From Methylobacterium terricola (lineage in GTDB: Bacteria; Pseudomonadota; Alphaproteobacteria; Rhizobiales; Beijerinckiaceae), in NCBI RefSeq assembly GCF_006151805.1, contig NZ_VDDA01000011.1:62001-126000 (forward strand): 64,000 nt of DNA, given 5' to 3'. The position numbers were made by a program, and so were the translations under genes. Positions 17,294-26,349 of this stretch are shown piece by piece (within the stretch, counting starts at the first letter, position 1; each line of letters begins with the position of its first letter). The notes under the pieces are model-generated. The model searched no databases. It was not told the DNA's origin and was given only the letters and a program-made list of their open reading frames with translations.

Positions 17294-18586
17294 ATGACCC
17301 CCGGCGCCCGTCTCTCCGCCGCCATCGAAGTCCTGGCCGACATCGCCGAGCGCCGCCGCCCGGTCGCTGACGCCCTGAAGGATTGGGGCCTCGCCCACCG
17401 CTTCGCCGGCTCGGGCGACCGCGCCACCATCGCCACCCTGGTCTACGACGCCCTCCGCCGCCGCGCCTCGGCCGCCTGGGTGATGGGCGAGGACACGCCG
17501 CGGGCCGTGCTGGTCGGCTCGCTGCGGCTTCAGCGCGGCCTCGCGGCCCAGACCATCGCGGAGCTGTTCACCGGCGAGCGCTTCGCGCCCGCCCCCCTCA
17601 CCGGGGCCGAGCGCCTCCGGCTCGAGAGCGGCACGCTGGCCGATGCGCCGGTCCATATCGCCGGCGACGTGCCCGAATGGGTGGTGCCGTCGCTGCAGAC
17701 GGCGTTGGGCGACGACCTCCTGGCCGAGTTGCGGGCGCTCGCCCGCCGCGCGCCGCTCGACATAAGGGTCAACACCCTCAAGGCGACGCGCGAGGGCACC
17801 CGGGAGGCGATGGCGCATTTGAACGCGGAGCCGACGCCGCTGTCGCCGGACGGCCTGCGGGTCCCGCTCGGCGAGGATGGCCGCGGGCCGGCGCTCCATG
17901 TCGAGCCGGAATTCCTCGAGGGCTGGTTCGAGATCCAGGACGAGGGCTCGCAGCTCGCCGCCCGGCTCTCCGGCGCGAAGCCCGGCATGGCCGTGGTCGA
18001 TCTCTGTGCCGGCGGCGGCGGCAAGACCCTGGCGCTCGCCGCCCTGATGGGCAACGAGGGCCGGCTGATCGCCACCGACGGCGATCCGCGGCGTCTGGCA
18101 CCGATCCACGAGCGCCTGCGCCGGGCCGGTGCCACGGCCGAAGTGCGCACGCCGCGCGGCGGCAAGGGCCGCCCGGACGTGCTGACCGACCTCGACGGCA
18201 CCGCCGACCTCGTCCTCGTCGACGCCCCCTGCACCGGCTCGGGCACCTGGCGCCGCAACCCGGACGCCAAGTGGCGCCTGCGGCCCGGCAGCCTCGCGAC
18301 CCGCGTCGCCGAGCAGGAGGCGGTGCTCGACCGCGCGGCGCGTCTGGTGCGGCCGGGCGGACGGATCCTCTACGTCACCTGCTCGCTGTTGCCGGAGGAG
18401 AACGACGCGGCGTTGGCCGGGCTGGCGGCCCGGCGCGACGACGTCGCGCCGACGGCGCTCGACCTGCCCGAGGCCGTCGCCGCCAGGGTGCGGCGCACCG
18501 CGCACGGGATCCAGATGAGCCCGGAGCGGACCGGCACCGACGGCTTCTACGTCGCGGCCCTGGAGCGCCGGCCGGATCGTCCCTGA
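17294..18586 (+). CDS. rsmB: RsmB-like rRNA (cytosine-C5) methyltransferase
   Basis: The protein is predicted to methylate a cytosine in 16S rRNA at C5 using S-adenosylmethionine. The 430-residue product has an N-terminal NusB-like helical region (about 1-140) and a RsmB/NOP2 catalytic domain. Visible motifs are VDLCAGGGGKT at about 234-244 (cofactor site), DAPCTGSGTWRRNPD near 309 with the catalytic-type Cys, and VTCSLLPEEN near 360 with the second Cys. The ATG at 17294 follows a GGTGGCG stretch and gives MTPGARLSAAIEV. Exact target (C967 or other) is inferred from family only. Confidence 0.88.
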   Translation: MTPGARLSAAIEVLADIAERRRPVADALKDWGLAHRFAGSGDRATIATLVYDALRRRASAAWVMGEDTPRAVLVGSLRLQRGLAAQTIAELFTGERFAPAPLTGAERLRLESGTLADAPVHIAGDVPEWVVPSLQTALGDDLLAELRALARRAPLDIRVNTLKATREGTREAMAHLNAEPTPLSPDGLRVPLGEDGRGPALHVEPEFLEGWFEIQDEGSQLAARLSGAKPGMAVVDLCAGGGGKTLALAALMGNEGRLIATDGDPRRLAPIHERLRRAGATAEVRTPRGGKGRPDVLTDLDGTADLVLVDAPCTGSGTWRRNPDAKWRLRPGSLATRVAEQEAVLDRAARLVRPGGRILYVTCSLLPEENDAALAGLAARRDDVAPTALDLPEAVAARVRRTAHGIQMSPERTGTDGFYVAALERRPDRP

Positions 18587-18724
18587 GGCGCATCGCCCGG
18601 CCGCGCCGGTATTTTTTCGCCGTGCATCGGCCGCGGCTTGCCTTATGCAAGTCGGACGATCAGTCCCGCGGCCGGCGAGCCGTGGGACGATATCGGGGTC
18701 TTCGCGGAGTGTCGGACGGTCGGC

Positions 18725-19765
18725 ATGGTGCTGCATCGCAGGACGTTGCTCACGGGAGCGGCCGGCCTCGCCCTCGCGCCCGCCGCCGTCGCGCAGCCGG
18801 CGGGCCCCGCCGGGCAGGAGCCGTCCGTGGGACAGGGCAGACCCGCAGGGCAGGATAAACCCGCAGGACCCGACGCGCCGCCCGAGACCATCCCCGGCGC
18901 GGCGCTTGAAGTGCTGCCGCTCTGGCCCGGCCGGCCGCCGGGGGGAGGGGGCCCGAATCCCGACGGGCCGCGCTTCGACGAGAGCCGGGAGGGCGTCGTC
19001 ACCGGCGTCGCCGAGCCCTGCCTGCTGGTGATGCGCCCGGCGCGCTCCACCGGAACCGCGATGGTGATCGCCGCTGGCGGCGGCTACCGCCGGATCGATC
19101 TCGGCCACGAGGCGGTGCCGGTCGGCCGCTGGCTGAACGGGCTCGGCGTCACCGCCTTCGCGCTGGTCTACCGGCTGCCCGGCGAGGGGTGGGCCGCGGG
19201 GGCGGACGCGCCGATCCAGGATGCCCTGCGGGCGGTGCGCCTGGTGCGCGCCCGAGCCCGGCGCTACGGCTACGAGCCGAACCGCATCGGCGTGATGGGC
19301 TTCTCGGCCGGCGGCCACCTGATGGGCGCGGCCAGCACCCGCTTCGCCGCACCGCTCTACGCGGCCGTGGACGAGGACGACGCGCTCTCGGCCCGGCCCG
19401 ATGTCGCGGCCCTGCTCTACCCGGTCATCACCCTCAAGCCGCCGTTCGACCGCACCTCGAGCCGCCGCGTCCTCGTCGGCGACAGCCCGACCCGGGTCGC
19501 CACCGAGGCCTACTCGGTCGAGACGCGCGTTCCCCCCGAGACCCCGCCGACCTTCCTGGCCCAGGCCGCCGACGACCCGATCGCCGTCGTCGACAATTCC
19601 CTCCTGATGTTCGCGGCGCTCCGGGCGGTCGAGGTGCCGGTCGAGATGCACCTGTTCGAGCGCGGCGGCCACGGCTTCAATCTCGGCGTGCCGGGCTCGC
19701 CCGCCGCGGCGTGGCCGGGCCTGTTCGCGACCTGGGCGCGGCGGCGCGGATTCATCCGGGCGTGA
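18725..19765 (+). CDS. Secreted alpha/beta hydrolase (BD-FAE/acetyl esterase-like)
   Basis: The 346-residue protein begins with a signal peptide (HRRTLLTGAAGLALAPAAVAQ), possibly exported by Tat because of the paired arginines. A low-complexity Gly/Pro/Gln linker with repeated PAGQ-like units spans about residues 26-60. The hydrolase domain has the nucleophile elbow GFSAGG near residue 191, an oxyanion-type GGGYRRIDLGHEA block and a late ERGGHGFNLG motif with the catalytic His. Sequence style resembles xylan or peptidoglycan O-acetyl esterases of the Axe/BD-FAE group. Substrate unknown. Confidence 0.82.
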   Translation: MVLHRRTLLTGAAGLALAPAAVAQPAGPAGQEPSVGQGRPAGQDKPAGPDAPPETIPGAALEVLPLWPGRPPGGGGPNPDGPRFDESREGVVTGVAEPCLLVMRPARSTGTAMVIAAGGGYRRIDLGHEAVPVGRWLNGLGVTAFALVYRLPGEGWAAGADAPIQDALRAVRLVRARARRYGYEPNRIGVMGFSAGGHLMGAASTRFAAPLYAAVDEDDALSARPDVAALLYPVITLKPPFDRTSSRRVLVGDSPTRVATEAYSVETRVPPETPPTFLAQAADDPIAVVDNSLLMFAALRAVEVPVEMHLFERGGHGFNLGVPGSPAAAWPGLFATWARRRGFIRA

Positions 19766-19870
19766 GAGACCGGAGTTTCGAAGCCTGGCGATCGCAGGGG
19801 CTGCGATCCCCATACCGCAGGTTCCAATCTGGATTGACACCGCCTCCGGCCCGGCCGCATCATCGGCCCC

Positions 19871-20803
19871 GTGAGCGCGCTGCCCCCCGATCCGAACCTC
19901 TCCGCCCCCCTCCGCCACCTCGAGGGCGACGTTCCGCCGGCGCCCGACTGGTTCCGGGACGCCGTCGCGGATCGGCCGCGGATCGGCCGCGTCGCCGTGA
20001 CGGGCGCCGGTATCGAGACCTTCGTCTGGGGCAAGAGCGGCCGGCCCGGGCTGATGCTGCTGCACGGCAACGGTGCCCATGCCGGCTGGTGGCGCTTCAT
20101 CGCGCCGTTCTTCGCCGAATCGCACCGCGTCGCCGCCCTGTCCTGGTCCGGCATGGGCGGCTCGGACTGGCGCGAGACCTACGACCTCGACACCTTCGCC
20201 GACGAGATCGGGGCGGCGGCGGAGTCGGCCGGCCTGTTCGAGGCGGGGGCGCCCGTGATGGTCGGGCATTCGTTCGGCTGCTTCCCGATGCTGACCGAGG
20301 CCGGGCGGGCGGCGGGCCGCTGGCGCGGCGCGGTGATCGTCGATCCGCCGATCTTCTCGCCGGAGCGCCGCGCCGGGCGCCGGCGCGAGGACGGGCGATT
20401 CGCGCCGCACCGGATCTACCCGACCCTTGAGGAGGCGCTCGGGCGGTTCCGCTTCGCGCCGATGCAGCCCTGCGAGACGCTCTACATCGCCGACCTGATC
20501 GCCCGGGAATCCTTGCGGGAGGTCGCGGGCGGCTGGAGCTGGCGCTTCGACCCGTCGCTCTGGGCCCGCCTCGCCCTGCCGGACCGGGCCGCGATGGTGC
20601 GGGAGGCGCGCTGCCCGCTCGCCCTCGTCACCGGCGCCCGCTCGGACCTGATGCGCCCGGCCGACGCGGCCTATGTCCAGGGCCTGCTGCCGCCGGGCTC
20701 GCCCCGGATCGACCTGCCGGAGGCCTACCATCACGTGATGGTCGACCAGCCGCTCGCCTTCGTGGCGGCGCTCCGGGCGCCGCTGGCGGTCTGGCCGGGC
20801 TGA
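19871..20803 (+). CDS. Alpha/beta fold hydrolase
   Basis: This is a 310-residue cytoplasmic alpha/beta hydrolase. The oxyanion block LLHGNGAHAGWW is near residue 65, the nucleophile elbow GHSFGC near residue 132, and the C-terminal YHHVMVDQPLAF supplies the catalytic His. The start is GTG at 19871 (reading MSALPPDPNL); no in-frame ATG lies close. A tandem 11-bp repeat (GCGGATCGGCC twice, around 19972-19992) lies inside the coding region. The substrate is unknown. The gene is 105 bp downstream of the secreted hydrolase and may be in the same transcript. Confidence 0.83.
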   Translation: MSALPPDPNLSAPLRHLEGDVPPAPDWFRDAVADRPRIGRVAVTGAGIETFVWGKSGRPGLMLLHGNGAHAGWWRFIAPFFAESHRVAALSWSGMGGSDWRETYDLDTFADEIGAAAESAGLFEAGAPVMVGHSFGCFPMLTEAGRAAGRWRGAVIVDPPIFSPERRAGRRREDGRFAPHRIYPTLEEALGRFRFAPMQPCETLYIADLIARESLREVAGGWSWRFDPSLWARLALPDRAAMVREARCPLALVTGARSDLMRPADAAYVQGLLPPGSPRIDLPEAYHHVMVDQPLAFVAALRAPLAVWPG

Positions 20804-20807
20804 AGAA

Positions 20808-20828
20808 GGCGGCCCGCACGGGGCCGCC
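20808..20828. terminator. Bidirectional terminator hairpin
   Basis: GGCGGCCC (20808-20815) pairs with GGGCCGCC (20821-20828) around a five-base loop, directly after the hydrolase stop and before the convergent small gene. The flanks are CTCTCG and GAAGAA, so the T-tracts are poor, but position and stem strength favour a terminator. Confidence 0.65.
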
Positions 20829-20841
20829 CTCTCGCGTCAGG

Positions 20842-21078
20842 TCAGAAGCAGCGGCGCACCTTGCGCACCACCACCCGGCCGAACGGGCCGCGGGTGCGGG
20901 TCACCGCGACCGTGCAGCGCGGACCGCGGCGAACCACCCGACGGGTGACGTACTGCGCCTGCTCGATCGAGGCGACGGGCGCGACCGTACCGCCGGGGGC
21001 GACCGGCAGGGCCGAGGCCGGCGCGAGGCTCAAGCCCGTGGCGAGGGTGGCGGCGATCCCGAGGACGATGGCTCGCAT
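20842..21078 (-). CDS. Small secreted basic protein of unknown function
   Basis: The 78-residue product has a clear signal peptide (MRAIVLGIAATLATGLSLAPASA) and a short mature part rich in Arg and Val, with two cysteines (one mid-protein in PRCTVAV, one near the end in RRCF) that could form a disulfide. I do not recognise the family. It converges on the upstream hydrolase gene across a terminator and is divergent from guaA. Confidence 0.65.
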   Translation of the reverse strand: MRAIVLGIAATLATGLSLAPASALPVAPGGTVAPVASIEQAQYVTRRVVRRGPRCTVAVTRTRGPFGRVVVRKVRRCF

Positions 21079-21218
21079 GGCGAGGCTCCTTGTCTGGTGG
21101 GTTGGGGGCGCCTCCCTCGCTGTTAGCGCATGAACGTCCGGTTAATGCCGTGGACGCACCAGGGACCCGCATCCCGGCGCGTTGCGCGCGGGGCGGCCCT
21201 CGTCTAGTTCATCGGTCC

Positions 21219-22775
21219 ATGACGACCGAGCACGACAAGATCCTCATCATCGATTTCGGCAGCCAGGTGACCCAGCTCATCGCCCGACGGGTGCGTGAGG
21301 AGGGGGTCTATTCCGAGATCGTGCCGTTCCAGGCGGCCGAGGCGGCCTTCGCGGCGATGAAGCCGCGGGCGGTGATCCTGTCGGGCGGGCCGGAATCGGT
21401 CACGGTCGCGTCCTCGCCGCGGGCGCCGCAGGCGGTGTTCGAAGCCGGCGTGCCGGTGCTCGGCATCTGCTACGGCGAGCAGACCATGGCGGCCCAGCTC
21501 GGCGGCGAGGTCGAGGGCGGGCACCACGCCGAGTTCGGCCGGGCCGAGGTCGAGATCATCGCCGACAGCGCCCTGTTCCGCGGCGTCTGGCACGTCGGCG
21601 AGAAGTACCCGGTGTGGATGAGCCACGGCGACCGGGTGACGAAGCTGCCCGACGGCTTCACCACCGTGGCGATCTCGCCCAACGCCCCCTTCGCGGCGGT
21701 GGCCGACGAATCCCGGAACTTCTACGCGGTGCAGTTCCACCCCGAGGTGGCGCATACCCCGCACGGCGCGCTGCTCATCCGCAACTTCGTGCGCGACATC
21801 GCCGGCTGCACCGGCGACTGGTCGATGGCCGCCTTCCGCGAGGAGGCGATCGAGCGGATCCGCGCCCAGGTCGGCGGCGCCAAGGTGCTGTGCGGCCTGT
21901 CCGGGGGCGTCGATTCGGCGGTGGCCGCGGTGCTGATCCACGAGGCGATCGGCGAGCAGGTCACCTGCGTCTTCGTCGATCACGGCCTGCTGCGCCAGGG
22001 CGAGGCCGAGGAGGTGGTGCGCCTGTTCCGCGACCACTACAACATTCCCCTCGTCCACGTCGAAGCGTCCGACCTGTTCCTCGGCGAACTCGCCGGGGTC
22101 ACCGACCCGGAGGTCAAGCGCAAGACGATCGGGCGCCTGTTCATCGACGTGTTCGAGGCCGAGGCCAAGAAGATCGGCGGGGCCGATTTCCTGGCCCAAG
22201 GAACGCTGTACCCGGACGTGATCGAGAGCGTGTCGTTCACCGGCGGACCGTCGGTGACGATCAAGAGCCACCACAATGTCGGCGGCCTGCCCGCCCGCAT
22301 GAACATGAAGCTCGTCGAGCCCCTGCGCGAGCTGTTCAAGGACGAGGTCCGGGTGCTCGGCCGCGAGCTCGGCCTGCCCGAAGCCTTCGTCGGCCGCCAT
22401 CCCTTCCCGGGACCCGGCCTCGCGATCCGCTGCCCCGGCGAGATCACCGGCGAGAAGCTCGACGCGCTGCGCAAGGCCGACGCGATCTACCTGGAGGAGA
22501 TCCGCAAGGCCGGGCTCTACGACACGATCTGGCAGGCCTTCGCGGTGATCCTGCCGGTCAAGACCGTCGGCGTGATGGGCGACGGCCGCACCTACGACCA
22601 CGTCTGCGCGCTGCGCGCCGTCACCTCGGTCGACGGCATGACGGCGGATTTCTACCCCTTCGACATGGCGTTCCTGGGCCGGGTCGCGACCCGGATCATC
22701 AACGAGGTCAAGGGCATCAACCGGGTCACCTACGACATCACCTCGAAGCCCCCCGGCACGATCGAGTGGGAGTGA
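21219..22775 (+). CDS. guaA: GMP synthase (glutamine-hydrolysing)
   Basis: GuaA aminates XMP to GMP in purine synthesis. The 518-residue protein has the class I glutamine amidotransferase domain (catalytic Cys in LGICYGEQ near residue 84, His/Glu in VQFHPEVAHT near residue 170), then an ATP pyrophosphatase domain with the PP-loop GLSGGVDSA near residue 226, and the C-terminal dimerisation domain ending RVTYDITSKPPGTIEWE. The ATG giving MTTEHDKILIIDFGSQ fits the family start; an open upstream extension reads into a gap and is discarded. It appears monocistronic. Confidence 0.97.
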   Translation: MTTEHDKILIIDFGSQVTQLIARRVREEGVYSEIVPFQAAEAAFAAMKPRAVILSGGPESVTVASSPRAPQAVFEAGVPVLGICYGEQTMAAQLGGEVEGGHHAEFGRAEVEIIADSALFRGVWHVGEKYPVWMSHGDRVTKLPDGFTTVAISPNAPFAAVADESRNFYAVQFHPEVAHTPHGALLIRNFVRDIAGCTGDWSMAAFREEAIERIRAQVGGAKVLCGLSGGVDSAVAAVLIHEAIGEQVTCVFVDHGLLRQGEAEEVVRLFRDHYNIPLVHVEASDLFLGELAGVTDPEVKRKTIGRLFIDVFEAEAKKIGGADFLAQGTLYPDVIESVSFTGGPSVTIKSHHNVGGLPARMNMKLVEPLRELFKDEVRVLGRELGLPEAFVGRHPFPGPGLAIRCPGEITGEKLDALRKADAIYLEEIRKAGLYDTIWQAFAVILPVKTVGVMGDGRTYDHVCALRAVTSVDGMTADFYPFDMAFLGRVATRIINEVKGINRVTYDITSKPPGTIEWE

Positions 22776-22927
22776 GGCGGGGGGATCGCGGCGAGGGGAT
22801 CGAGGAATGCCGGGGCCGGCCCGCCGCGATCGATGGCGCCGGGCCGGGCTCGGGCAAGAAAGCGCTCAACCTCCCGCACCAAATCGCTTAGCCTGCCGCC
22901 GGGATGTCGCCCGGTGGAGCGTTGCGG

Positions 22928-24997
22928 ATGGCGAGTGAGGGGCGCATGGCGGTGGGGATCCACCGGGACGAGCCGGCTGCCGATTCGGTCCTTCACCGCG
23001 CCTATTCCCAACTCGTCTGGGGCGTGACGGACCATGCCCTGTGCCTGCTCGACACGGATGGGCGGGTGGTGGCCTGGAATCCCGGGGCGGAGCGGCTGAC
23101 CGGTTTTCCGGCGGCGGAGGTCCTCGGCCGCACCTTCGCGTATGACGACACGCCCGACGTGAGCGTCGCCGCCCTGGCGGCCGCCCGCGCGGCCGGACGC
23201 TACGAGACCGAGGGCTGGTGGCCGCGGCGCGACGGCAGCCGCTTCCGCGCCCAGACGGCCATCGCGGCGATCCATCACGGCGGGACGCTCGAGGGCTTCG
23301 CTCAGATCATCCGCGACGTGACCCCGCTGCGGGACGAGGGCGGCCAGTACGAGGCGGTGGCGCTGATCCTCGACCTCGCCCTCTCGACGATGTCGCAGGG
23401 CCTGTGCCTGTTCGATGCCGACCGCAAGGTGCGGCTGATCAACCAGCGCTTCTTCGAGATGTTCGCCATGTGCGGCAGGGGCGACCTCGTCGGTACCGCG
23501 ATCGAGGCGATCTGGGCGCTGGTCTTCGTCGGGCCGGAGGCCGACTTCCGGGACGGCGCCGCGCTCGTCGCCGGGCACGAGGCGCTCCTGAACCGCGACG
23601 AGGCGATCGTGGCGACCACCCCGGACGGCCGCGCGATCGCGCTGGTGCGCCGCTCGGTGCCCGGGGGGGCGTTCGTCGTCACCTTCGAGGACGTGACGCG
23701 CCAGCGCCAGGCCGAGCTGGAGATCAGCCGTCTCGCCCATCACGACGCGCTGACGGGGCTGCCGAACCGGACGATGCTGTGGCGCCGCTTGCACGAGAGC
23801 GCCATCGACGGGGCGCTGCCGGCCGGCACCGCCCTGCTGTTCCTCGACCTCGACGGCTTCAAGGCGGTCAACGACGATCTCGGCCATCAGGCCGGCGACG
23901 CGCTGCTGCGTCAGGTGGCCGAGCGCCTGGGCCGCGCGGCACCGGAGCGGGGCATTCCGGCCCGGTTCGGCGGCGACGAGTTCGCCCTGCTGCTGCCCGG
24001 CGGCGCCGGCGAGCTGGCGGTGTCGCTCGCCGAGGGGCTGCTGATCGATCTCGCCCGGCCCTACCGGATCGAGGGCCAGCGCCCGTGCCATGTCTCCGCC
24101 AGCATCGGCATCGCCTTCGCGGAGGACGGCACCACGCCCGACGCCATGCTGCGCCAGGCCGATTGCGCGCTCTACGCCGCAAAGGCCGCCGGCAAGGCGG
24201 CGTGGCGCCTGTTCACCCCGGCCCTCGAATCCGAGCGCAGCGAGGAGCAGCGGATCGAGCAGGACCTGCACCACGCCGCCGAGTCCGGCCAGCTCCGCAT
24301 CGCCTACCAGCCGATCATCGGCCTCGCCCACGGGGCGGTCAGCGCCCGGGAGGCGCTGCTGCGCTGGACCCACCCGGAGCGCGGCCCGGTCTCGCCCAAG
24401 CGCTTCATCCCGCTCGCCGAGAAGTCGGACCTGATCCGGGCGCTCGGCCTGTGGGTGCTGGAGCGCGCCTGCACCGATGCCGCCACCTGGCCCGACCCGG
24501 CCCGGGTCTGCGTCAACGTCTCGGTGCGCCAGCTCGGCGACGGCAGCCTGCCGAAGGCGGTGGAGGAGATCCTCGCCCGTACCGGCCTGCATCCGCGCCG
24601 CCTCGAGCTCGAGATCACCGAGACGGTGCTGAGCAACGCCGGCACCGGGATCGTCGACGATCTGCAGCTCCTGCATGCCATGGGGGTGCGGATCTCGCTC
24701 GACGATTTCGGCGTCGGCTTCTCGTCGCTGGCCCGGGTCCGCGCCTTCCCGTTCGACCGCATCAAGATCGACGGCTCGTTCGTGCGGGACGCGGTCGAGC
24801 GGCCCGATTGCCGGGCGATCGTCGGCATCGTCTCGGAGCTCGGGCGCCGGCTCGGCATTGAGACGGTGGCCGAGGGCGTCGAGACCCCGGCCCAGCTCGC
24901 GGTGGTGCGCGAGGAGGGCTTCACCGAGGCGCAGGGATTCCTGTTCGGCCGCCCCGTGGTGGTCCAGGCTCCCGCGGCGCGCGCCGTCGGAGCGTGA
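22928..24997 (+). CDS. PAS-GGDEF-EAL cyclic di-GMP signalling protein
   Basis: This protein is predicted to both make and degrade the second messenger cyclic di-GMP. It has two PAS-type sensor regions (about residues 20-130 and 140-265), a GGDEF domain with intact RFGGDEF near residue 347, and an EAL domain starting EALLRW near residue 474 with ITETVLSN and the DDFGVGFSS metal-binding motif. No membrane segment is visible, so it is cytoplasmic. Three in-frame ATGs occur (22904, 22928, 22946); I prefer 22928 because GGAG lies eight bases before it. Signal sensed by the PAS domains is unknown. Confidence 0.92.
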   Translation: MASEGRMAVGIHRDEPAADSVLHRAYSQLVWGVTDHALCLLDTDGRVVAWNPGAERLTGFPAAEVLGRTFAYDDTPDVSVAALAAARAAGRYETEGWWPRRDGSRFRAQTAIAAIHHGGTLEGFAQIIRDVTPLRDEGGQYEAVALILDLALSTMSQGLCLFDADRKVRLINQRFFEMFAMCGRGDLVGTAIEAIWALVFVGPEADFRDGAALVAGHEALLNRDEAIVATTPDGRAIALVRRSVPGGAFVVTFEDVTRQRQAELEISRLAHHDALTGLPNRTMLWRRLHESAIDGALPAGTALLFLDLDGFKAVNDDLGHQAGDALLRQVAERLGRAAPERGIPARFGGDEFALLLPGGAGELAVSLAEGLLIDLARPYRIEGQRPCHVSASIGIAFAEDGTTPDAMLRQADCALYAAKAAGKAAWRLFTPALESERSEEQRIEQDLHHAAESGQLRIAYQPIIGLAHGAVSAREALLRWTHPERGPVSPKRFIPLAEKSDLIRALGLWVLERACTDAATWPDPARVCVNVSVRQLGDGSLPKAVEEILARTGLHPRRLELEITETVLSNAGTGIVDDLQLLHAMGVRISLDDFGVGFSSLARVRAFPFDRIKIDGSFVRDAVERPDCRAIVGIVSELGRRLGIETVAEGVETPAQLAVVREEGFTEAQGFLFGRPVVVQAPAARAVGA

Positions 24998-25006
24998 CGC
25001 ACCGGA

Positions 25007-25038
25007 CGCCTGCGCACCGGCATGGCGAGGCGCAGGCG
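25007..25038. terminator. Hairpin between convergent genes
   Basis: CGCCTGCGC (25007-25015) pairs perfectly with GCGCAGGCG (25030-25038), located between the stops of the GGDEF-EAL gene and the convergent dctP gene. It lacks a T-tract, so its terminator role is inferred from position. Confidence 0.45.
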
Positions 25039-25056
25039 GACGGAGGGACGATCCGA

Positions 25057-26076
25057 TCAGGCGATCGGCCCGGTGTGCTTCTCGAGCAGCGCCCAGGCGT
25101 CGTCGCCGAACTTGCCCTTCCACTCCTTGTAGAAGCCGGCCGATTGCAGCTTGGCCTGGAACGCCTTGGTGTCGACGTCCTGGATCGTGAGGCCGCGGGC
25201 GCGCAGGTCCTGCTCGGTCGTGCCGCTGCGCTGGGCCATGTCCGCGCGCTGCGCCACGGCCTGGGCGTTGAAGTGCTTGGCGACCACGGTCTTCACGTCC
25301 TGCGGCAGGCCGCGCCAGATCTTGCCGTTCGACAGGAGCCAGAAGCCGTCCCACATGTGGTTGGTCTTCGACAGGTACTTTTGCACCTCGTAGAGCTTGG
25401 CGGTGTCGATCAGCGTCAGCGGGTTCTCCTGGCCCTCGGCGATCTTCGTCTGCAGCGCCGAGTACACCTCCGCAAAGTTGATCGTCATCGGGGCGGCGTC
25501 GAACGCCTTGAACATCGAGGTCCACATCGGGCTCGGCGGGACCCGGATCTTGAAGCCCTTGAAGTCCTCGGGCTTCAGGATCGGCCGGGTCGACGAGGTC
25601 GTCTGGCGGAAGCCGTTCTCCCAGATGCGGTCGAAGGCGTAGAGGCCGGATTTCTCGATCTGCGCCCGCACGTGGGCGCCGAAATCGCCGTCCATCGCCG
25701 GCCACAGCTTGTCGTAGGACGACCAGGCGAAGCCGACGCCGCTGATCGAGGCCGCCGGCACCAGGGTGGCGAGGATCAGGGGCGAGAGGGTGAAGAATTC
25801 CAGCGCGCCCGAGCGCAGCTGGCTCAGCATGTCGGTGTCGCCGCCGAGCTGGTTGTTGGGAAACAGCTTGATGTCGACCTTGCCGCCGGTCTCCTCGCGA
25901 ATCGCGTCCGCCGCCTTGGTCATGTAGACCGTGAGCGGATGGCTGATCGGGGTGTTGTTGGCCGCCTTCAGGCTGAACTCGGCGGCGTGCGCCCGGGTGA
26001 TGCGCAGCACCGCCGGGCCCGCGACGGCGCCGGCAACGGCGAGATGCAGCGCGCGGCGGCGCGTGAGCGTGGTCAT
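25057..26076 (-). CDS. TRAP transporter solute-binding protein (DctP family), orphan
   Basis: The 339-residue periplasmic protein begins with a signal peptide with a twin-arginine-like RRRALHLAVAG and cleavage near ARAHAA. The mature part has the DctP fold signatures LKAANNTPISHPL, LGGDTDMLSQLRSGALEFF and the ligand-arginine region GFKIRVPPSPMW, followed by GQENPLTLID. Such proteins capture organic acids for TRAP transporters. The membrane subunits DctQ and DctM are not adjacent on either side, so its partner must be elsewhere or it acts as a sensor ligand-binder. An AGGAGG precedes the ATG. Substrate not deducible. Confidence 0.92.
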   Translation of the reverse strand: MTTLTRRRALHLAVAGAVAGPAVLRITRAHAAEFSLKAANNTPISHPLTVYMTKAADAIREETGGKVDIKLFPNNQLGGDTDMLSQLRSGALEFFTLSPLILATLVPAASISGVGFAWSSYDKLWPAMDGDFGAHVRAQIEKSGLYAFDRIWENGFRQTTSSTRPILKPEDFKGFKIRVPPSPMWTSMFKAFDAAPMTINFAEVYSALQTKIAEGQENPLTLIDTAKLYEVQKYLSKTNHMWDGFWLLSNGKIWRGLPQDVKTVVAKHFNAQAVAQRADMAQRSGTTEQDLRARGLTIQDVDTKAFQAKLQSAGFYKEWKGKFGDDAWALLEKHTGPIA

Positions 26077-26349
26077 GGCGTCCTCCTGGTTGTCCGCGCC
26101 TCGCGCGGACCGATTCCCGTCGCCCGCGTCTCCCGCGCGGGTCCGTCGAGGCTTAAAGCACGTTTTTTCCCCTCCGGCATCCGACCATGGCGACCGGCCG
26201 GTCGTCGCGCCCCCGGCATCCCCTGTTCCGCGCGCGGCGAAATGCTCTAAGGAGAGCGCACCGCCCCGTGCGGGCGGCGCTTCGACCGGGCGCCGCGGTC
26301 CCGTCCGCGCCCGAGGGGCGCGGCCCGAAGGTTCGCTTTGCCGCCCGTC

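Noticed and set aside
16964..20734. 1256-residue open frame on the minus strand
   Set aside because: It runs antisense to rsmB and two hydrolase genes. Only its last 62 codons (from 17152) look like a real small gene.
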